From Adiantum capillus-veneris (Eukaryota > Streptophyta > Polypodiopsida > Polypodiales > Pteridaceae), in contig CM043953.1 in NCBI GenBank assembly GCA_014529385.2, forward strand, positions 72,751,872 to 72,815,871: a DNA stretch of 64,000 nt, read 5' to 3'. The position numbers were made by a program, and so were the translations under genes. Under the pieces are notes generated by a model. That model had not been told where the DNA came from and did not search any database. It saw nothing but the letters and a program-made list of their open reading frames with translations. Within the stretch, counting starts at the first letter, position 1, and each line of letters opens with the position of its first letter. Positions 46,176-59,650 of this stretch are shown here, in pieces.

Positions 46176-46725
46176 TTGGACTGGGTTCCCACCTCAAGCA
46201 CAACCTTAGCTTACCTAAGGTGTAAGGACTTTTAACGTCTTTAAGCTCCATTCTAGCATTGCTCTTTGATAGACCATCTCTCATTTGGACCCTTTGACTT
46301 TGGTCCCATGTAGAGATAGATCCATAAATACATGTCTATATTCTAGCCCTTGTTTCCATTTATTCTCCCACATTAAATGATCATTTTAATTGAGAAAATC
46401 ATTTGGGTTGGTTAGATATTAGATTTTATGACACTCCATGGGTAACAAAAAGGTCTCAAACAAATGGAAAGGGGCCATCAATGCTGTTCTAATGGGATAG
46501 GACTGACAGGATGAGGGATTGTTGCTTGCTTCTTTAAGAAGCTTTGGTATCGTCTGCTGTAATTTGTTATCCCTCAAGGCTCGGCACGAGCTTGAGGTAC
46601 CTTTGTACATTATTTTGATGAATACAAAACATACAATCAAGATTTGTGAGTTTGGAGATAAACTCTTCTCACCCTAACTCATATGCTTATATACTTTTAC
46701 CAAAAAACCGTTCCCTACACTTACA

Positions 46726-49700
46726 ATGTCCAATAAGCTTCCTTTCATCGATCCATTGGGAACCTATCCTTGTTATCATACCCTACAATTATGTATTCTG
46801 AGAAACCACATCCTAGGCATGAAGCTCAACAAGGACTTGATGTACTTTCAAAACAGGTGCACCACACTTGGGATAGAATTTGACAAAGAGCATTGCCAAC
46901 ACGGTTGTAATTTTCAGCAACCATCCTCTAATAATCTCACAACAATAGACCTTGTGAGTTTGCATAGATTGTCTTCATTGTGGATATCTAATATCCTGGT
47001 TGCTTCCAAGCTGCATATTTTGAGACTACACCCACACTTGGGATACAAGTTGAATGGTGCATTGCCAAGCATGCAACAACCCTCCTTGAACAACGTCATT
47101 GTGAGTTTATTTGCCCATTTCAACATCTTGGATACTTCCACATGCCTCAACAACACAAGCATAAATGAGCGCTTTTGAACGTACTCTCGCCTTGCATTAG
47201 TTTGAATGAGCCTCGAGGTTTATTGGCTTGCCATAGTGGGGCATATCTTGCAATCAATGCAGGCCAACAAACTTGACATCCCAACCATGAATTAATCAAA
47301 AGATTTTTGTGCTTTCAAAGTATATGGCATTTGGCATATATGTCAACGAAAGTAGTTGTAAGTGTGTAAGTATGTGTCCATGCTACGTCTCAGCTAAGAG
47401 CTTGTTTGCATCACCCAATTTGGGTGCCCAGAGCATTCTAAGATATGTCTAATTTTCTCAACACTTTTACAATTGGCAAAGAGCACAACATGTAGCATAC
47501 ATGATTACCAAAGAGAACCACCCAACAATACATGAGTCTCCAATAATCCCTGCCTAGAAACTTATCATGAATCTTCTTGTCTCATGCCAAAGTATTGTCT
47601 AGGTGCACTACATGCTCTAATGCAAAATTTCCAGCATTGACAGTCAATCAAAACCGTTGCTTGGCTCTCAATCAATCATGATATTGGAGTCTTCTCGATG
47701 CATGTCCAAGCCCTCATAGCTGCATGCACTTGAGCCCCTCAATGAACGTAAAATGGCCCTTACTCCAAACATTGATAATTGCCCACGAGCTCACCCTTAC
47801 TTTCTCAAACCTCTCTTTCTTATCTATCTTTAGTAATCCTAGACATAGAAATTGCTCTTTAATCCTTTTGCTTCTTTGAACATGCAAACCTAGCTTAAAT
47901 CCTCTGCAACTTGATGCCCTTGTATCTCCCAAGTATGATAGAGAGAGATTATCCTCTCCCCTTCTTGCCCTACTTCTCCTCATGCCATAAAAACTCCTCC
48001 TCCCTTGCTATAATCTTTACTCTCATGCTTAGATGCCCTTATTACTTCCTTAACCATTGAAATCAAGAGAAATGGTGCTTGCATAACCCTCAAGGTTGAG
48101 AGCAAGAGGGAGATAGAGCAAGAGAGAGCACACACTCCTTCACACAATACTCCCCCTCTTTAACCCATCCACAAAATTCACAAGGCCATGACTGACGTGG
48201 CACAAAAAGCCAATGATTGATGTGGCAGTGGGAACTTGCCCTGTGTGGAATTGCCACAAACAACACCAAAAAGATTCACCCTTGCTTTGTTGGCCTTTTT
48301 TTTTGCTTCTCATGCAAGCTCTCTACTGCCCAATGTGAGCCCCTTATTGTCCCTCTACGATGCCCCTCGCCATGGCATCCCCCTTGCTCCCTCCAAACAA
48401 ATATATTTGGGCGGCTACTTGATTGGCCTTTGGACGGCCACCTCTTGGGCTTACATATCGACCAAGGCAATGCTAAAGCACTACATGTTTCTCCAACAGT
48501 CTTTGACTAGCAATCACACCGTAATTTCTCTCGCCCATAACGATGGCTTGCATAAGGCCACTTGCCTTTAAGGTGCAAGCATAGTTGAATGCATTGGAAA
48601 AGACTTCCCTTTGCATCCATCAAAAGCAGCTCAAAGCTTCCTTGCCACAACTATATTGAGTTGAAAATGCAATCAATGCAGTGCAAAAGACGATAGTTCA
48701 ACAAGCCCCTCAAACACTTATTATGCTGCATGAGAGTGCATCACATTTGACATCCCTATCAATCAATGCATTGCCAATCAAGACATTAGGCTTACATATT
48801 GACATGCTAGTGCCGAGCACACGAGCGAGTACATTATACCGTCCACAACATTGTTAAGCACAACGTCTTTGATGCTTCTTGCCACCACCAAATTGGGCAT
48901 ACCCCCAATCAAAAATCTCCTCGAGCACTTATTATGCTCCTTGAAGTGCCACATTCAGCATAAATGTCAACTAAGGCATTGTCAAGCATAACATTTTCTT
49001 TGACAATTGCACTGCATTTGGCATACATATCTATTGAAGCATTGCCAAGCAAAACATTTGGTATACATAACAATCCAATCACCACCAGGCATCATTGCCA
49101 AGCACCCTATTTGGCCCAAATCTCAACCAAAGCAGTGTCGAGCTCAACTTTAATACATCCACTTCAACTTTCTTTGCTCATAGTTGTCTAAAACTGCATA
49201 GAAAACTAATATGGCCATAGCATTGCTAAACACAACATTAGTCATAGATTTCAACTAAATCATTGCCAAATAGCACATCATTGCCATGCCCATAATTTAC
49301 ATATCCTTGCACGCACTTATTGCTCTCTAAAGTGCACCATATTTGTCATGAATATCGACCAGGGCATTGCCAAACACCACAATCTTCTTCAATGCCATGA
49401 AGCTAGTCAATAATTAGCATACATATTGATCCAAACTTTGCCATCCGCAACGTTGGCATGCGAATAAACCAAAGCATCACTAATCAAGACAATTTTCCCC
49501 AATAGCCTATGACCAAGTTGATAGCATATGCCATTAAATTCCTATGGGTGGTGTTAAAGTCAAAAACCCTATGTCATGTTTAAGCTTCCCCTTGTGGACA
49601 TAGAGCATCACAATACCGATTACCTCACATGATATAATACACATTTTGTAAAGTGATCGCCCTAGGGGAGAGGCACTCATATTGTATCCTTTGAACGAAG

Positions 49701-50900
49701 TCCGGAGCTTGCTTGCACAACACTTGCTAGGCATGTCCTCTTATAAGTGCATAATCCAAGAGACTATATGTGGAAATAAACTCTCTCTTTGCATTTGTTG
49801 GAAAGAGTTAAGAGTTTTCAAGCCCTACCTTTATTAGTTATATCACTTATTATGCATTCTCATTAAGAACTTGTTGTTCTTTCTAAAGCACACAATGAAA
49901 TGGCATATATCATAAACAATTGTGTTTGGAGAGATGCTCTCCCATTACATTTGCTAATAACATGAAACTCCATGCCATGTCCAAGGTATGTCCTTGTAAT
50001 TCGAAAGTACTATGCCATATGTTTTCCTCATAATCTCTATATGTATGGTTGACTAGACCTAAATGACAACTTGCATTGATCCCATTGGTAAGAGTGAATA
50101 CATTTGGGGAGTACTAGGACCTTCATGAGAGTAAACCTTGTCTGGGGAATATAGTTTGGAGTACTAGCAATATAGATATACAAGTATTGAGCAATATATA
50201 CCTGGAGTGAGTGGCAAAAAATATTGATGTGGTATACCTACAAGTTCAACATATTGTTTCATATATGCCACATTCTCCGTTGACCCTTAACCTTCTTCAT
50301 GTATTGCAAAATGGTCAATATCAAAAGAGCACCCTATTTTGGATTTTGCTGTAGTATGCCAAGGTGTACCATGTTCAGTTTCTTAGTCTTGTGAGGAGGA
50401 AGAAAAGTACTCTAAGAAAAAATCATGCCAACCCCTTTGCGTCATTAGAGCTCTATTAAAGAACCCATCACTTTGCATACTTTGAAAACAACCAACTGTT
50501 GCCTAGCCTTGTTGCCCCTATTGAATATGTTTTTCAATCAATGTACCCTAGGAGATGACATTATGGACATAAAGCTCTTCAAGCACCTTTTGTGCTTTTG
50601 ATAAATTGCCACATCTGGCATACATGTCAACAAAGCATTATGTTATTGATGTTAGGTGTTGTGTAATTCTAGAGTTATTCAAGAAGCAATAATAGGTGAT
50701 TGCATTTGTGGAGAGGCCACCATTTCTCATTCGATGAAAGCAACTTAGAGCTTCTTAGTCATGGCTATGTTGGGTATACCCTACAACAAGTGTGGTGCTA
50801 GAGATGACAATTTGGGCTAGAAGATCGTCAAAAGAGCTTGTTGTGCTCTAACAAATATCTCTCAATAAGCACAAGTAACTCGCTATCCTAATTATTTTGC
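46726..50900 (-). pseudogene. heavily decayed pentatricopeptide repeat (PPR) gene
   Basis: No frame stays open, but on the minus strand the signature of PLS-class PPR repeats recurs: MYARCGNLSKAQ near 50610, GNALVDIHDKYGA near 49350, LLGNASIDMYAKCSA near 49050, DNALVDIYAECGT near 48980, FVDIYAKC near 47320 and LGNAPFNLYPKCG near 47060. The spacing of the recognisable repeats is irregular, from about 70 bases upward, and consistent with many worn copies. PPR proteins bind organellar RNA one base per repeat and are numerous in land plants. No DYW or E domain was seen. It could be more than one gene or a processed copy; the lack of visible introns fits PPR genes in general. Confidence 0.6.
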
Positions 50901-51428
50901 CTTGGTACAAATCCATACCCTTAGCACAACAATTGGTGAGGTCATAGAAGAAACGTTCATCGCTTTTGAGTCCTCATCATTCCTACCCATGCTTTTTGAT
51001 GTGTCTAGCTGATATCTTTCTTTTATAACCTGTTTAGGGATTTGGAGCTGCTTTCTGAACACTAACAATTGAAGCCTCTTTAGATCGCTTGAGGTGTCAT
51101 GGCTGGCAAAGAGAATTGGTAAGATCATTATGTCTTGAGCTTAGGTTTTTCACACGTGGGGTACATCGCCTCTTTCTTGCATATTTTGGTATGTGGCACT
51201 ATCTAAGTGTCCCCCCAACAATTACAAATTTTACAACACACTATTATCTCTCTATTCTATCCCGATAGTCTAGCTTCCTATGTCCACTTTACCACAAACT
51301 ATTTGCTTACATAAGATTATAAGGCAAGTGAAGATAATAAATCCATTATCCAAATTTGTTTCCTTTTTGCTCATGTTTTGTCCATTAGGCAGGCCTCATG
51401 ATTTTATCGATTGTTGGCCTACCATGCC
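50901..51428. other. no recognised gene
   Basis: A minus-strand frame (51128-50892) has no family motif; it might be the upstream part of the PPR relic. Nothing else stands out before the CT/CA array. Confidence 0.35.
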
Positions 51429-52025
<597 letters not shown>

Positions 52026-52051
52026 TTTTTGGTAAATTTGCTTTGATTACT

Positions 52052-55000
52052 TTACAAGTGGGAAACCTCAAAGCGAGAAAAACCCACGAAAAGAAACAGG
52101 TACAAAGAGCGGAGCACTATGAGGCTTTGAAAGGTAGAAACGGTCAAAGTAAATCGTGTAGGTATCAAGAGTAATGTCTCCAACGTCATAAGCAAAATGT
52201 AGTGCTTGACCAAGAGATAATTTGAAATAGAGGAAGGGGTCAACATAAGTGCCTTGGAAAATGAAGGAGTTCTCACGGTGTCAGATGGCCCACAGAGTCC
52301 AAAATCTGACCCACGTGAAGAACACCACAAACTGAGAATGCGATGATCGGAGCACCCCAAAATCCAAAAGCGTCTGTGAAAAGAGCCGGAAGGAAAGTGC
52401 ATTTGAAGAGCACTCGACACTTGCCGAATGAAGGCTATGGAGTGGAGAAAACACCATAGTAAGTGTGGCAAGGTCTCCTCAGCTTCAAGGCATCTGGGCC
52501 AGTGGGAAGGGGCAATATGCCGAGCATGTAACACACTGCCAACAACAGGTAGAGCTCCCACCAAGCAGCGCCACAAGAAAACATGTTCCTTCAAAGGTAG
52601 ATGACTCAACCAAATGCGAGAACAATGTGTGTTTCCACCACAAGGATGACTCGGAAAGCACCCACAACTGATTACCATGATGCACAATCCATATCAGACT
52701 GAAGGATGGCATATACACTGCCAGCTGAGATGCAGTCCAATCTAGTAGTATCCAGATTCCAATCAAAGAAGCGAGAGTCCACATCCAAAGGAGGAATGTG
52801 TAAGTGATCAGCAAGCATCCTTTGAATTTCCCGCCAGAGAGAGGAATAGTGAGGACCCAACCAAAAGCGAGACACTGCATCAGCGAACGAAAGAACATAA
52901 CCCGAGTCATCAAGCACCTGATGCACCTCACAGATTCCTTTTCGGGAAAGAAAATATGCTTGGTGAGGAACCAAAGTTGAAGCGAAGGCCCTGCTCCAAT
53001 GCAGACTCTCTAGACGAAGAGAGTTACCCACATCGAAGAGCGTCGACAAGCCAAATGCGAAGTGACAACCTTCCAATCAACAATGAGAGAAGAAGTAAAG
53101 GGACATCCAGGATTGTGTCCTTCAAGATTCCCAAAAACAACATCCCAATAAGTCGGTTGCCAATGACCAAAAGCTGGGGTGACAATGTGCGTACACAAAT
53201 GTGTGACCATGAGAACCCAGGGTTGCTGATGCTCCACCAAAAATGGCAATAGCATAGCTTTTCGAGCCAAAAGATGACGTCGCAAGTCCAAAATATTTAA
53301 CCCTCCAAGCCACTTGGGAGAACACACCTTGTCCATAGAGAGAAGCCGAAGACCCTTCTTGGTAGACGAGGTCCGCCAAAAATGCTCTAAAATATCGGAC
53401 ATGAGGGACTGCAAGCACAACCAAGGCTAGGATAACCCCGGGGGATTCACCATGGAGAACTTACCGCACCTCGTAAGTGCAGGGAGGGGGGTTTTTTTAC
53501 AAGTTACATAAGAGTATAAGTTAGGGGCAAGCCCCCAATAATTTATCTCCCAAGCTTAAAAATAAGGGGGGGGAGTGAGAAAAAGGAAAATGAGAAGGAA
53601 TTTTTGTGTTTCAAAATCATGGCTTCCCAAAAGAGTATGCCCTTGAACTTGTGAGTCAAAAGCTACAAAGATACATGCAAGAACTAACACTGCTTTGTAT
53701 CAATTTTTTATTTTATGATTATAGTTTATTTGTTGAGGGATGAAAGCTATAAAGAGTTTGTATAGATGCAAATTTACATGGAGAACCTAACATAAGTTTA
53801 CAACCAGGTTTTTTGAGTACTTTAGATGGGTCAAAATTGCAGGAGTAGCCAAAGTGGAGGCTGATTGGGCACATAATTTGAAACTCAAAGTAAGATACAT
53901 TGAGGGTACATGTAGTTATCAATAGAAGTGATTCCTTAGTACGTTTCCAGTTACTATGCTACATACTCTTTGACTAGTTTTACTCAGTTAGATTTAAATT
54001 TTATATGTAAGATAGTAGTACGATAGTTTTCTTCATTGATTATCGTATAATCGTAGAAAGGGGGGTCCTATTCCCTTATATGAGTTGTATATAGGGGTTT
54101 TATCAAAGTTGTCCGCTCGCAGGTGGCATCTCATTTTGTATTTAGAGTGAATCCCTCGGGAGGATAACAAAGGCAAGTAAAACTTCACATAAGCCACAAG
54201 GATGCATTGGACGTACATGAAGTGGCCACGTGGACAATTTCTAAAATTCAACTTGGAATGTAGACGTTGGAGCACCCAATCCAGTTTTTGCATAGCCGAT
54301 ACATTCCAACCCAATGGATAACCTAAATGGCGAACCATAACATGTGGAGGAACAATCTCCCCAGGCCAAAATATCTTATGCCAGCCACACTCCTTCAGAG
54401 GCAATAGCTTGGATTTACAAAATTTAACTTTGAGACCTGCTGCCAATCCAAACAAGCGAAGAGTATGCATAATTTGTTGTACATCATCATAGTGATGCGA
54501 GGCATAAACAAAGAGTCATCTGCATAGGCCTCACCAGCAAACTGCTATCTCAAAGGTGAAGTCAGGCCATGTAGCCTGCCATTGGAAGTCAAGGAATCCA
54601 AATACATAAACAAGGGGTGAGTAGTGATCACATAAAGCAAAGCACTTAAATGACAACCCTACCTCACCGACCATCCCAAAGTCTAAGATTTTGTAAGAGA
54701 TCCATCCAGCAAGCCTGCAGAAGTGCTGTGTGCATACAAGCAAAGCATATCACTGGATATCCTAGGCCCAAATCCCAAGTGTTGCATGATATCTGCAATA
54801 TAATCCCAAAGAACAGTACCAAATGCCTTTTCAATGTCAGTCTACATGACCAAGACATTCTGTCGAGTATATTTCGCATATCCATACCAATGACGAAATT
54901 CGTGAGGTTATCAGTAATTTGACGTCGTGGAATGAAGCCGTATTGAGATTGATGCAAGCCTTCATGCAGAAAGCACTTGAGTCGGTTAGCTATCATTTTT

Positions 55001-55612
55001 TCTATTTCCAAGAGGAGGGCAGTTCGTGTTGTTCCCAAGCTGTATTCATCGTGAACAACAGAGGCAACTTCAAATAATCCCAGAAGGACAAGAAAAATTC
55101 CACAGAGAGACCATCCCAACCAGGAGCTTTCCATCGAGCCAAATCAAGAAATCTGGCATGCAATTCCGACTCAGTGAAAACATCTTCCAAGTCTTGAGCC
55201 TGCCGCATCGAAAGGATGGGAGTAACATGTGATAGAAACATGTGACTCACTTGGCAAGCTTCTCTCGTGGGAGAAGAAGGGACCTCAAAAATCTTGCCAT
55301 AATGAGAATGTAGGGCTAGTGCTAGCTCTTGTAAAGTGGAGGTCCATTCCCTTGACGGCAATTTAACTGTCTGTATAGCTTGAGACTACCCGGAGTGATG
55401 CAAATGCTGAAAAAATTGTTTAGAAGAACATCCTTTATATCTGCAAAAGCCTGTTGTCGAGCTTGAGTCTGCCACTTGGCCAATTTCCTCTCATCATTGT
55501 GTCGTAACATAGCACGAGCAGAAAACAGCTCAGTCACTTGACTGTCAGTAAAAGAAGAATGGATTCGCCAAGTGCATTGATCTGCTACAAACATCCTTCG
55601 CCTGATTAACAT
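52052..55612 (-). pseudogene. L1 ORF2: reverse transcriptase and zinc-binding tail
   Basis: Read on the minus strand: a linker (55612-55322), then LARWKAPGWDGLSVEFF (RT start, 55120), ANRLKCFLHEGLHQSQYGFI and QITDNLTNFVIGMD (54990-54900). After a damaged palm come GLAAGLKVKFCKSKLLPL and HVMVRHLGYPLG (54450-54320), MDKVCSPKWLGGLNILDLRR (53330) and the RVT zinc-binding tail (WLSHLPLKEHVFLWRCLVGA, then EETLPHLLWCF near 52450). The YADD-type block is not recognisable. The frame is the same on both sides of the hAT-like insertion (724 + 8 bases is a multiple of three). Confidence 0.8.
53437..54160. mobile_element. 724-bp non-autonomous hAT-like element
   Basis: Terminal inverted repeats CCCGGGGGATTCAC (53437-53450) and GTGAATCCCTCGGG (54147-54160) match at 13 of 14 positions. 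Both sides carry the same 8-bp AGGATAAC (53429-53436 and 54161-54168), the duplication length of hAT transposons. No transposase is encoded. It sits in ORF2 of the L1 element, so it is younger. A relative ends at 924. Confidence 0.9.
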
Positions 55613-55723
55613 GTTCCCTTAATTGTGACAAATAATCCCAGATAACACATTGAACGCGCATAACAAAGCGCAACCAGGCTATGTCCATATCAACATACAT
55701 TTGGGAGATCAAAGGCGGGATGA

Positions 55724-55725
<2 letters not shown>

Positions 55726-55809
<84 letters not shown>

Positions 55810-55865
55810 CACCCAAGTAATCACTTGTGAGTGTCTCACAAGCCCTTAATCTTCTTTTCACTAGT
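55726..55865. repeat. far part of the split CT/CA unit
   Basis: (CT)n, (CA)n and then AGAGCACCCAAGTAATCAC..CTTTTCACTAGT match the units at 51429-52019. It is the other side of the LINE insertion. Confidence 0.85.
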
Positions 55866-55907
55866 TAAAGATGTGTGAGCACTTCTTAGCGAACCCAATC
55901 GATCTAT

Positions 55908-56324
<417 letters not shown>

Positions 56325-56370
56325 GCCACACTAGTTCAATTGATGAAGCACTCTAGTTAACTAGTGTGGC
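56325..56370 (+). repeat. 46-bp palindromic module, copy 1
   Basis: It starts GCCACACTAGTTCAATTGAT and ends TAGTTAACTAGTGTGGC; the outer 12 bases are complementary. The wider context GGCGGAC..GTCCGCC and (GA)n..(TC)n extends the fold. The reverse complement with one mismatch is at 59487-59532. Confidence 0.9.
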
Positions 56371-58776
56371 CAGCGGCCTTCGTCCGCCTCTCTCTCTCTC
56401 TCTCAGTTACTTCTCAGTTAACAGAGATACTACATGGAGCAGCACAAGAGGCATACCCACATACTCAACCTGATCAGAAGAGAGGATCTGGGAACACGCC
56501 TCAAAACAGTTGGTATGACAACGAATTCAGAGAGACGAGAACCCAGGTCCAAAAAGAGCTTGCACTTGGGATCATCACATATAAGCAGTCTCGGATTGCT
56601 CTTCGACGTATAGTACGTCGCAAGAAAAGGGCATTTTTAGCCAAACTAGAGAAGGATTTATATTAGCTCTTCTTGAGTCAGGACTCAGATGAGGCCTAGC
56701 GTTTATTTCACGAGCACTCACTGCCTCCGACGATTACTTCTCCTAAGATTTGGGGTCAATATGTAACATCATTATCTATGGTATCTAGACAACCTCCATT
56801 ACTAGATCCGTTAGAGCCATGCCCTGCTACTAGTACTTTCTTTACTACGGAAATGGTGAAAAAAGCCATTGATAAAACGAAGACAAGAAGAGCATATGAT
56901 CATGATGGCTTAGTAGCAGAACATCTGTTTGCTTGTCTGTTTAATCGGGTCATGTGTGAAGGATTACCTGAATCTTGGAAATTATCTACTATCGTACGTA
57001 TTTTCAAGTCAGGGGATCCTATGATACCCGGGAACTACCGTACCATTATGGTAGGTCACACATTGACCCGATTGTACGCATCCATTCTTGAACAAAAATT
57101 GAGTAGATGGGCAGAGAATGAGGGCATAAGGGCAACAGGACAAGCTGGATTCAGGAGGGGTTATTCCACTTTAGATCATATTTTACGCTCAGAGCCATTA
57201 TTGAGGAAGGAAGAGCAAGCGAGAGAAGGATGTATTGTTGCTTTGTGGATTTTCGGAAAGCTTTTGATATAGTACCAAGGGCCAGATTGATGCGCAGGAT
57301 GCAAGAGTTAGGGGTCCCCAAAGAGATTATTTGAGGGATCATGGCCTTATACGGGTCAATAACTGGTTATGTACGTACTCCAGAAGGGGATTCCGACATT
57401 GTTCATTCCACCGTTGGAGTAAAGCAGGGATGCCCACTGTCCCCTACTTTATTTGGTATGTACATAGATGAGGTATCAGATTACATTGATAGAGAAGGTG
57501 ACAGAGGTGCTCAACTTGCAGGGTCATGGATCCCTTTGTTGTTGTATGCAGATGATATTGTATTGATAGAAGAATCACCAGATGGAATGCAAAGGCAGCT
57601 AGATGCATTGAATAAATTCGCGAAGGACAGTGGCCTGTCGGTAAACTTGGTAAAACCAAAGTTATGGTGTTTAACACCACACCGCAGTGGGTTAGGAGAT
57701 CGGCACCTACATTTGCATATGGCCAGGATATAGTAGAGTACACAGATGCATACACATACCTTGGGGTGGTATTTGCAGGATCGAAGTTTACTCTTAAGAA
57801 AGCAGCAGATGCTAGATTGTCTAGAGCCTCTGCGACCTTGGGAGGGTTGGAGAGGATGTGTTCACAAGTGCAGTTTCAGGAACCACGAACAAAACTTTGG
57901 CTCTTTGATACTGTGGTGGCTTCGGCTATGCTTTATGGGGTCCATATTTGGGGACCATTTGTGGATCAGGATCATTGGAAGTCAATGGAGAGACCTTTGG
58001 TATCTATGATTTCCCGAATGATTAGAGCCAAGGCCTCCATACCACACGCGATTACCCGAGCGGAACTAGCTGCCCCTTCGATAGAAATTGAAGCTCTTAC
58101 CAAATGAGTGTCCTTTATACATGGTTTGTGGGATACAAACAATTGCCGATATACTAGACTGGCCCTCGAATCCTCTCAACAATTAGCAATGAAAGGGGAT
58201 ACATCATGCTGGTATGCGCAACTGTCCTCGTGGTTTCAGAGACATGGGTTCAATATGGAAAGATTACCCCCCTTCCAATACTCTCTTGCGGCTCCATCAC
58301 TGGCAATTACACGAATGGAGATTAATAAAATCATCCGTTAGGATCTTATACAGTTGGATACTAAGAGGACATGGGTAGACCCTACACAAGAATTGGGCAC
58401 GAAGATGACCGACTACAAAGAAAACTTCCTACATCTATCTGAATATGGATTTGTGATTCACCCGAGCTACATGGATATTCACGTGTCTCATGGTTTGAGA
58501 TGTGCTATTGGTCAGATTTGTACATCTTCACACCAGCTGGAAATTGAATTTGGCAGATTTAGGGGAATCCCACCTGAGAGTAGAATTTGCAAGTTATGCG
58601 GAATGGAGCCGGAGACAGAATTACACTACATATGCCATTGCACCATATACTATGAGATACGTGGGAGTTTCCATTGCCTATTGAAAGAAGGCTTTGGACC
58701 TCTAGATAGAGTCGCAATACCAGGATCAAAGATGCTTAGGCCTATACCTACTGGAACTACATCGGCACAGGGATAA
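56371..58776 (+). pseudogene. ORF2 of the second LINE: RT with YADD and C-terminal knuckle
   Basis: A basic linker (ELALGIITYKQSRIALRRIV) leads to RT: AYDHDGLVAEHLF, GLPESWKLSTIVRIFKSGDP, GQAGFRRGYSTLDHIL, then, after a frameshift at about 57240, VDFRKAFDIVPRARLMRRMQ, HSTVGVKQGCPLSPTLFG and LLYADDIVLI with the catalytic DD intact at 57547. After a shift near 57650 the thumb (YTDAYTYLGVVFAGSKF) and a long tail follow to the knuckle CKLCGMEPETELHYICHC near 58590. Stops: 56664 and 56697 (TAG), 57332 and 58105 (TGA), 58339 (TAG). The combination resembles LINEs I associate with mosses, lycophytes and ferns; that is recollection, not a search. Confidence 0.85.
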
Positions 58777-59226
58777 TCTAATGAGAAGACAAAGAGCACC
58801 ACAGCCTCAGAGACAGATCACAGATTTTTCGGATCGAGAGAAGCAGTAGTGGAAGGAGAAGCAAGAGGCCAGCAACCAGCACAAAGGAGTACCCACATTC
58901 ATACCAAAGGCACCCTCATCGACAGGGCGATTGAGCTTAGGAAATCGAGATGACCACGATCGAGATGCAGAAGCACACTCCACCGGAGGAGACTACAACA
59001 AAGGATTAGAAGCATTCTAACCAGACACCCAGAATGCTCCTAAGAAGTTTATTTAATACTTTGTATTTAGTTTTTCACATTTATTTTCACACTTTCACAC
59101 TTAGTACTTTGGTACTAAGGTACCCAGACATTGCAACAGATTCACCACTTTTGTATCAGTTTGGTCTCATAGGTCATTCTGGCCCTTTGAAGACGTTAAT
59201 ATAACATTTCATTTCATTTCATTTCT
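56371..59226 (+). mobile_element. second LINE type, 5'-truncated, with (ATTTC)n tail
   Basis: The coding part lies at 56371-58776, followed by an untranslated 3' region and a short tandem tail of ATTTC units at 59205-59226. It lacks an endonuclease domain. It differs from the L1 elements of this window: the RT blocks and a C-terminal C-x2-C..H-x3-C knuckle without the RVT zinc-binding tail. It is framed by inverted copies of the 46-bp module. Confidence 0.8.
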
Positions 59227-59228
59227 CT

Positions 59229-59304
59229 AGTGCACTCGGATGAACAAATTGCACCACGTGGCCCCCTGAATGTCTCTCTACTTAATATATAGAATAGATG
59301 CATT
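59229..59304 (+). repeat. 75-bp repeat, copy 1 (second copy 59569-59650)
   Basis: GTGCACTCGGATGAACAAATTG and the following 55 bases recur with few changes at 59569-59650. The two copies are separated by the GA/CT-flanked palindromic module, as if that module had been inserted with duplication of its surroundings. Confidence 0.8.
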
Positions 59305-59345
59305 GGACTCTCACAGTGGTGGCGAGGGTTCGAGTCCCCGTGCTT
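59290..59345 (+). other. tRNA-like B box, possible SINE remnant
   Basis: GGGTTCGAGTCCCC (59327-59340) matches the RNA polymerase III B box and T-arm of a tRNA. A convincing A box and cloverleaf were not found, so it is more likely a SINE head or a fossil than a working tRNA. Confidence 0.35.
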
Positions 59346-59449
59346 GCGATTGGCACCCATTTTTTTCCACCCTCCATTCGCCTCGAGATTCCCCCTTTCG
59401 ACCCCCACCGCGGATCCCATCTCTTTCCATCCGTTTAGTGCTGAGGGGG

Positions 59450-59483
<34 letters not shown>

Positions 59484-59486
59484 CCG

Positions 59487-59532
59487 GCCACACTAGTTAA
59501 CTAGAGTGCTTCGTCAATTGAACTAGTGTGGC
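59487..59532 (-). repeat. 46-bp palindromic module, copy 2 (inverted)
   Basis: It is the reverse complement of 56325-56370 with a single T/C difference (45 of 46). It sits between (GA)n (59452-59481) and (CT)n (59537-59567), with GGCCGGCC directly at both sides. Confidence 0.9.
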
Positions 59533-59535
59533 CGG

Positions 59536-59569
<34 letters not shown>

Positions 59570-59650
59570 GTGCACTCGGATGAAACAAATTGCACCATGT
59601 GGCCCCGTGAATGTCTCTCTGCTTAATATATAGAAAGAATAGATGCTAGT

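Larger units (their letters stand above)
44781..46725. other. no recognised gene; microsatellite and minisatellite
   Basis: It lies upstream of the older gypsy Gag, so part may be its leader and 5' LTR, but no edges were found. A hairpin GGACCGG..CCGGTCC is at 45093-45120. A (GT)n tract is at 45586-45626 and a minisatellite at 46035-46175. Confidence 0.45.

Noticed and set aside
59320-59345. A functional tRNA gene
   Set aside because: Only the B box/T-arm is convincing; no acceptor stem or anticodon arm could be folded by eye.
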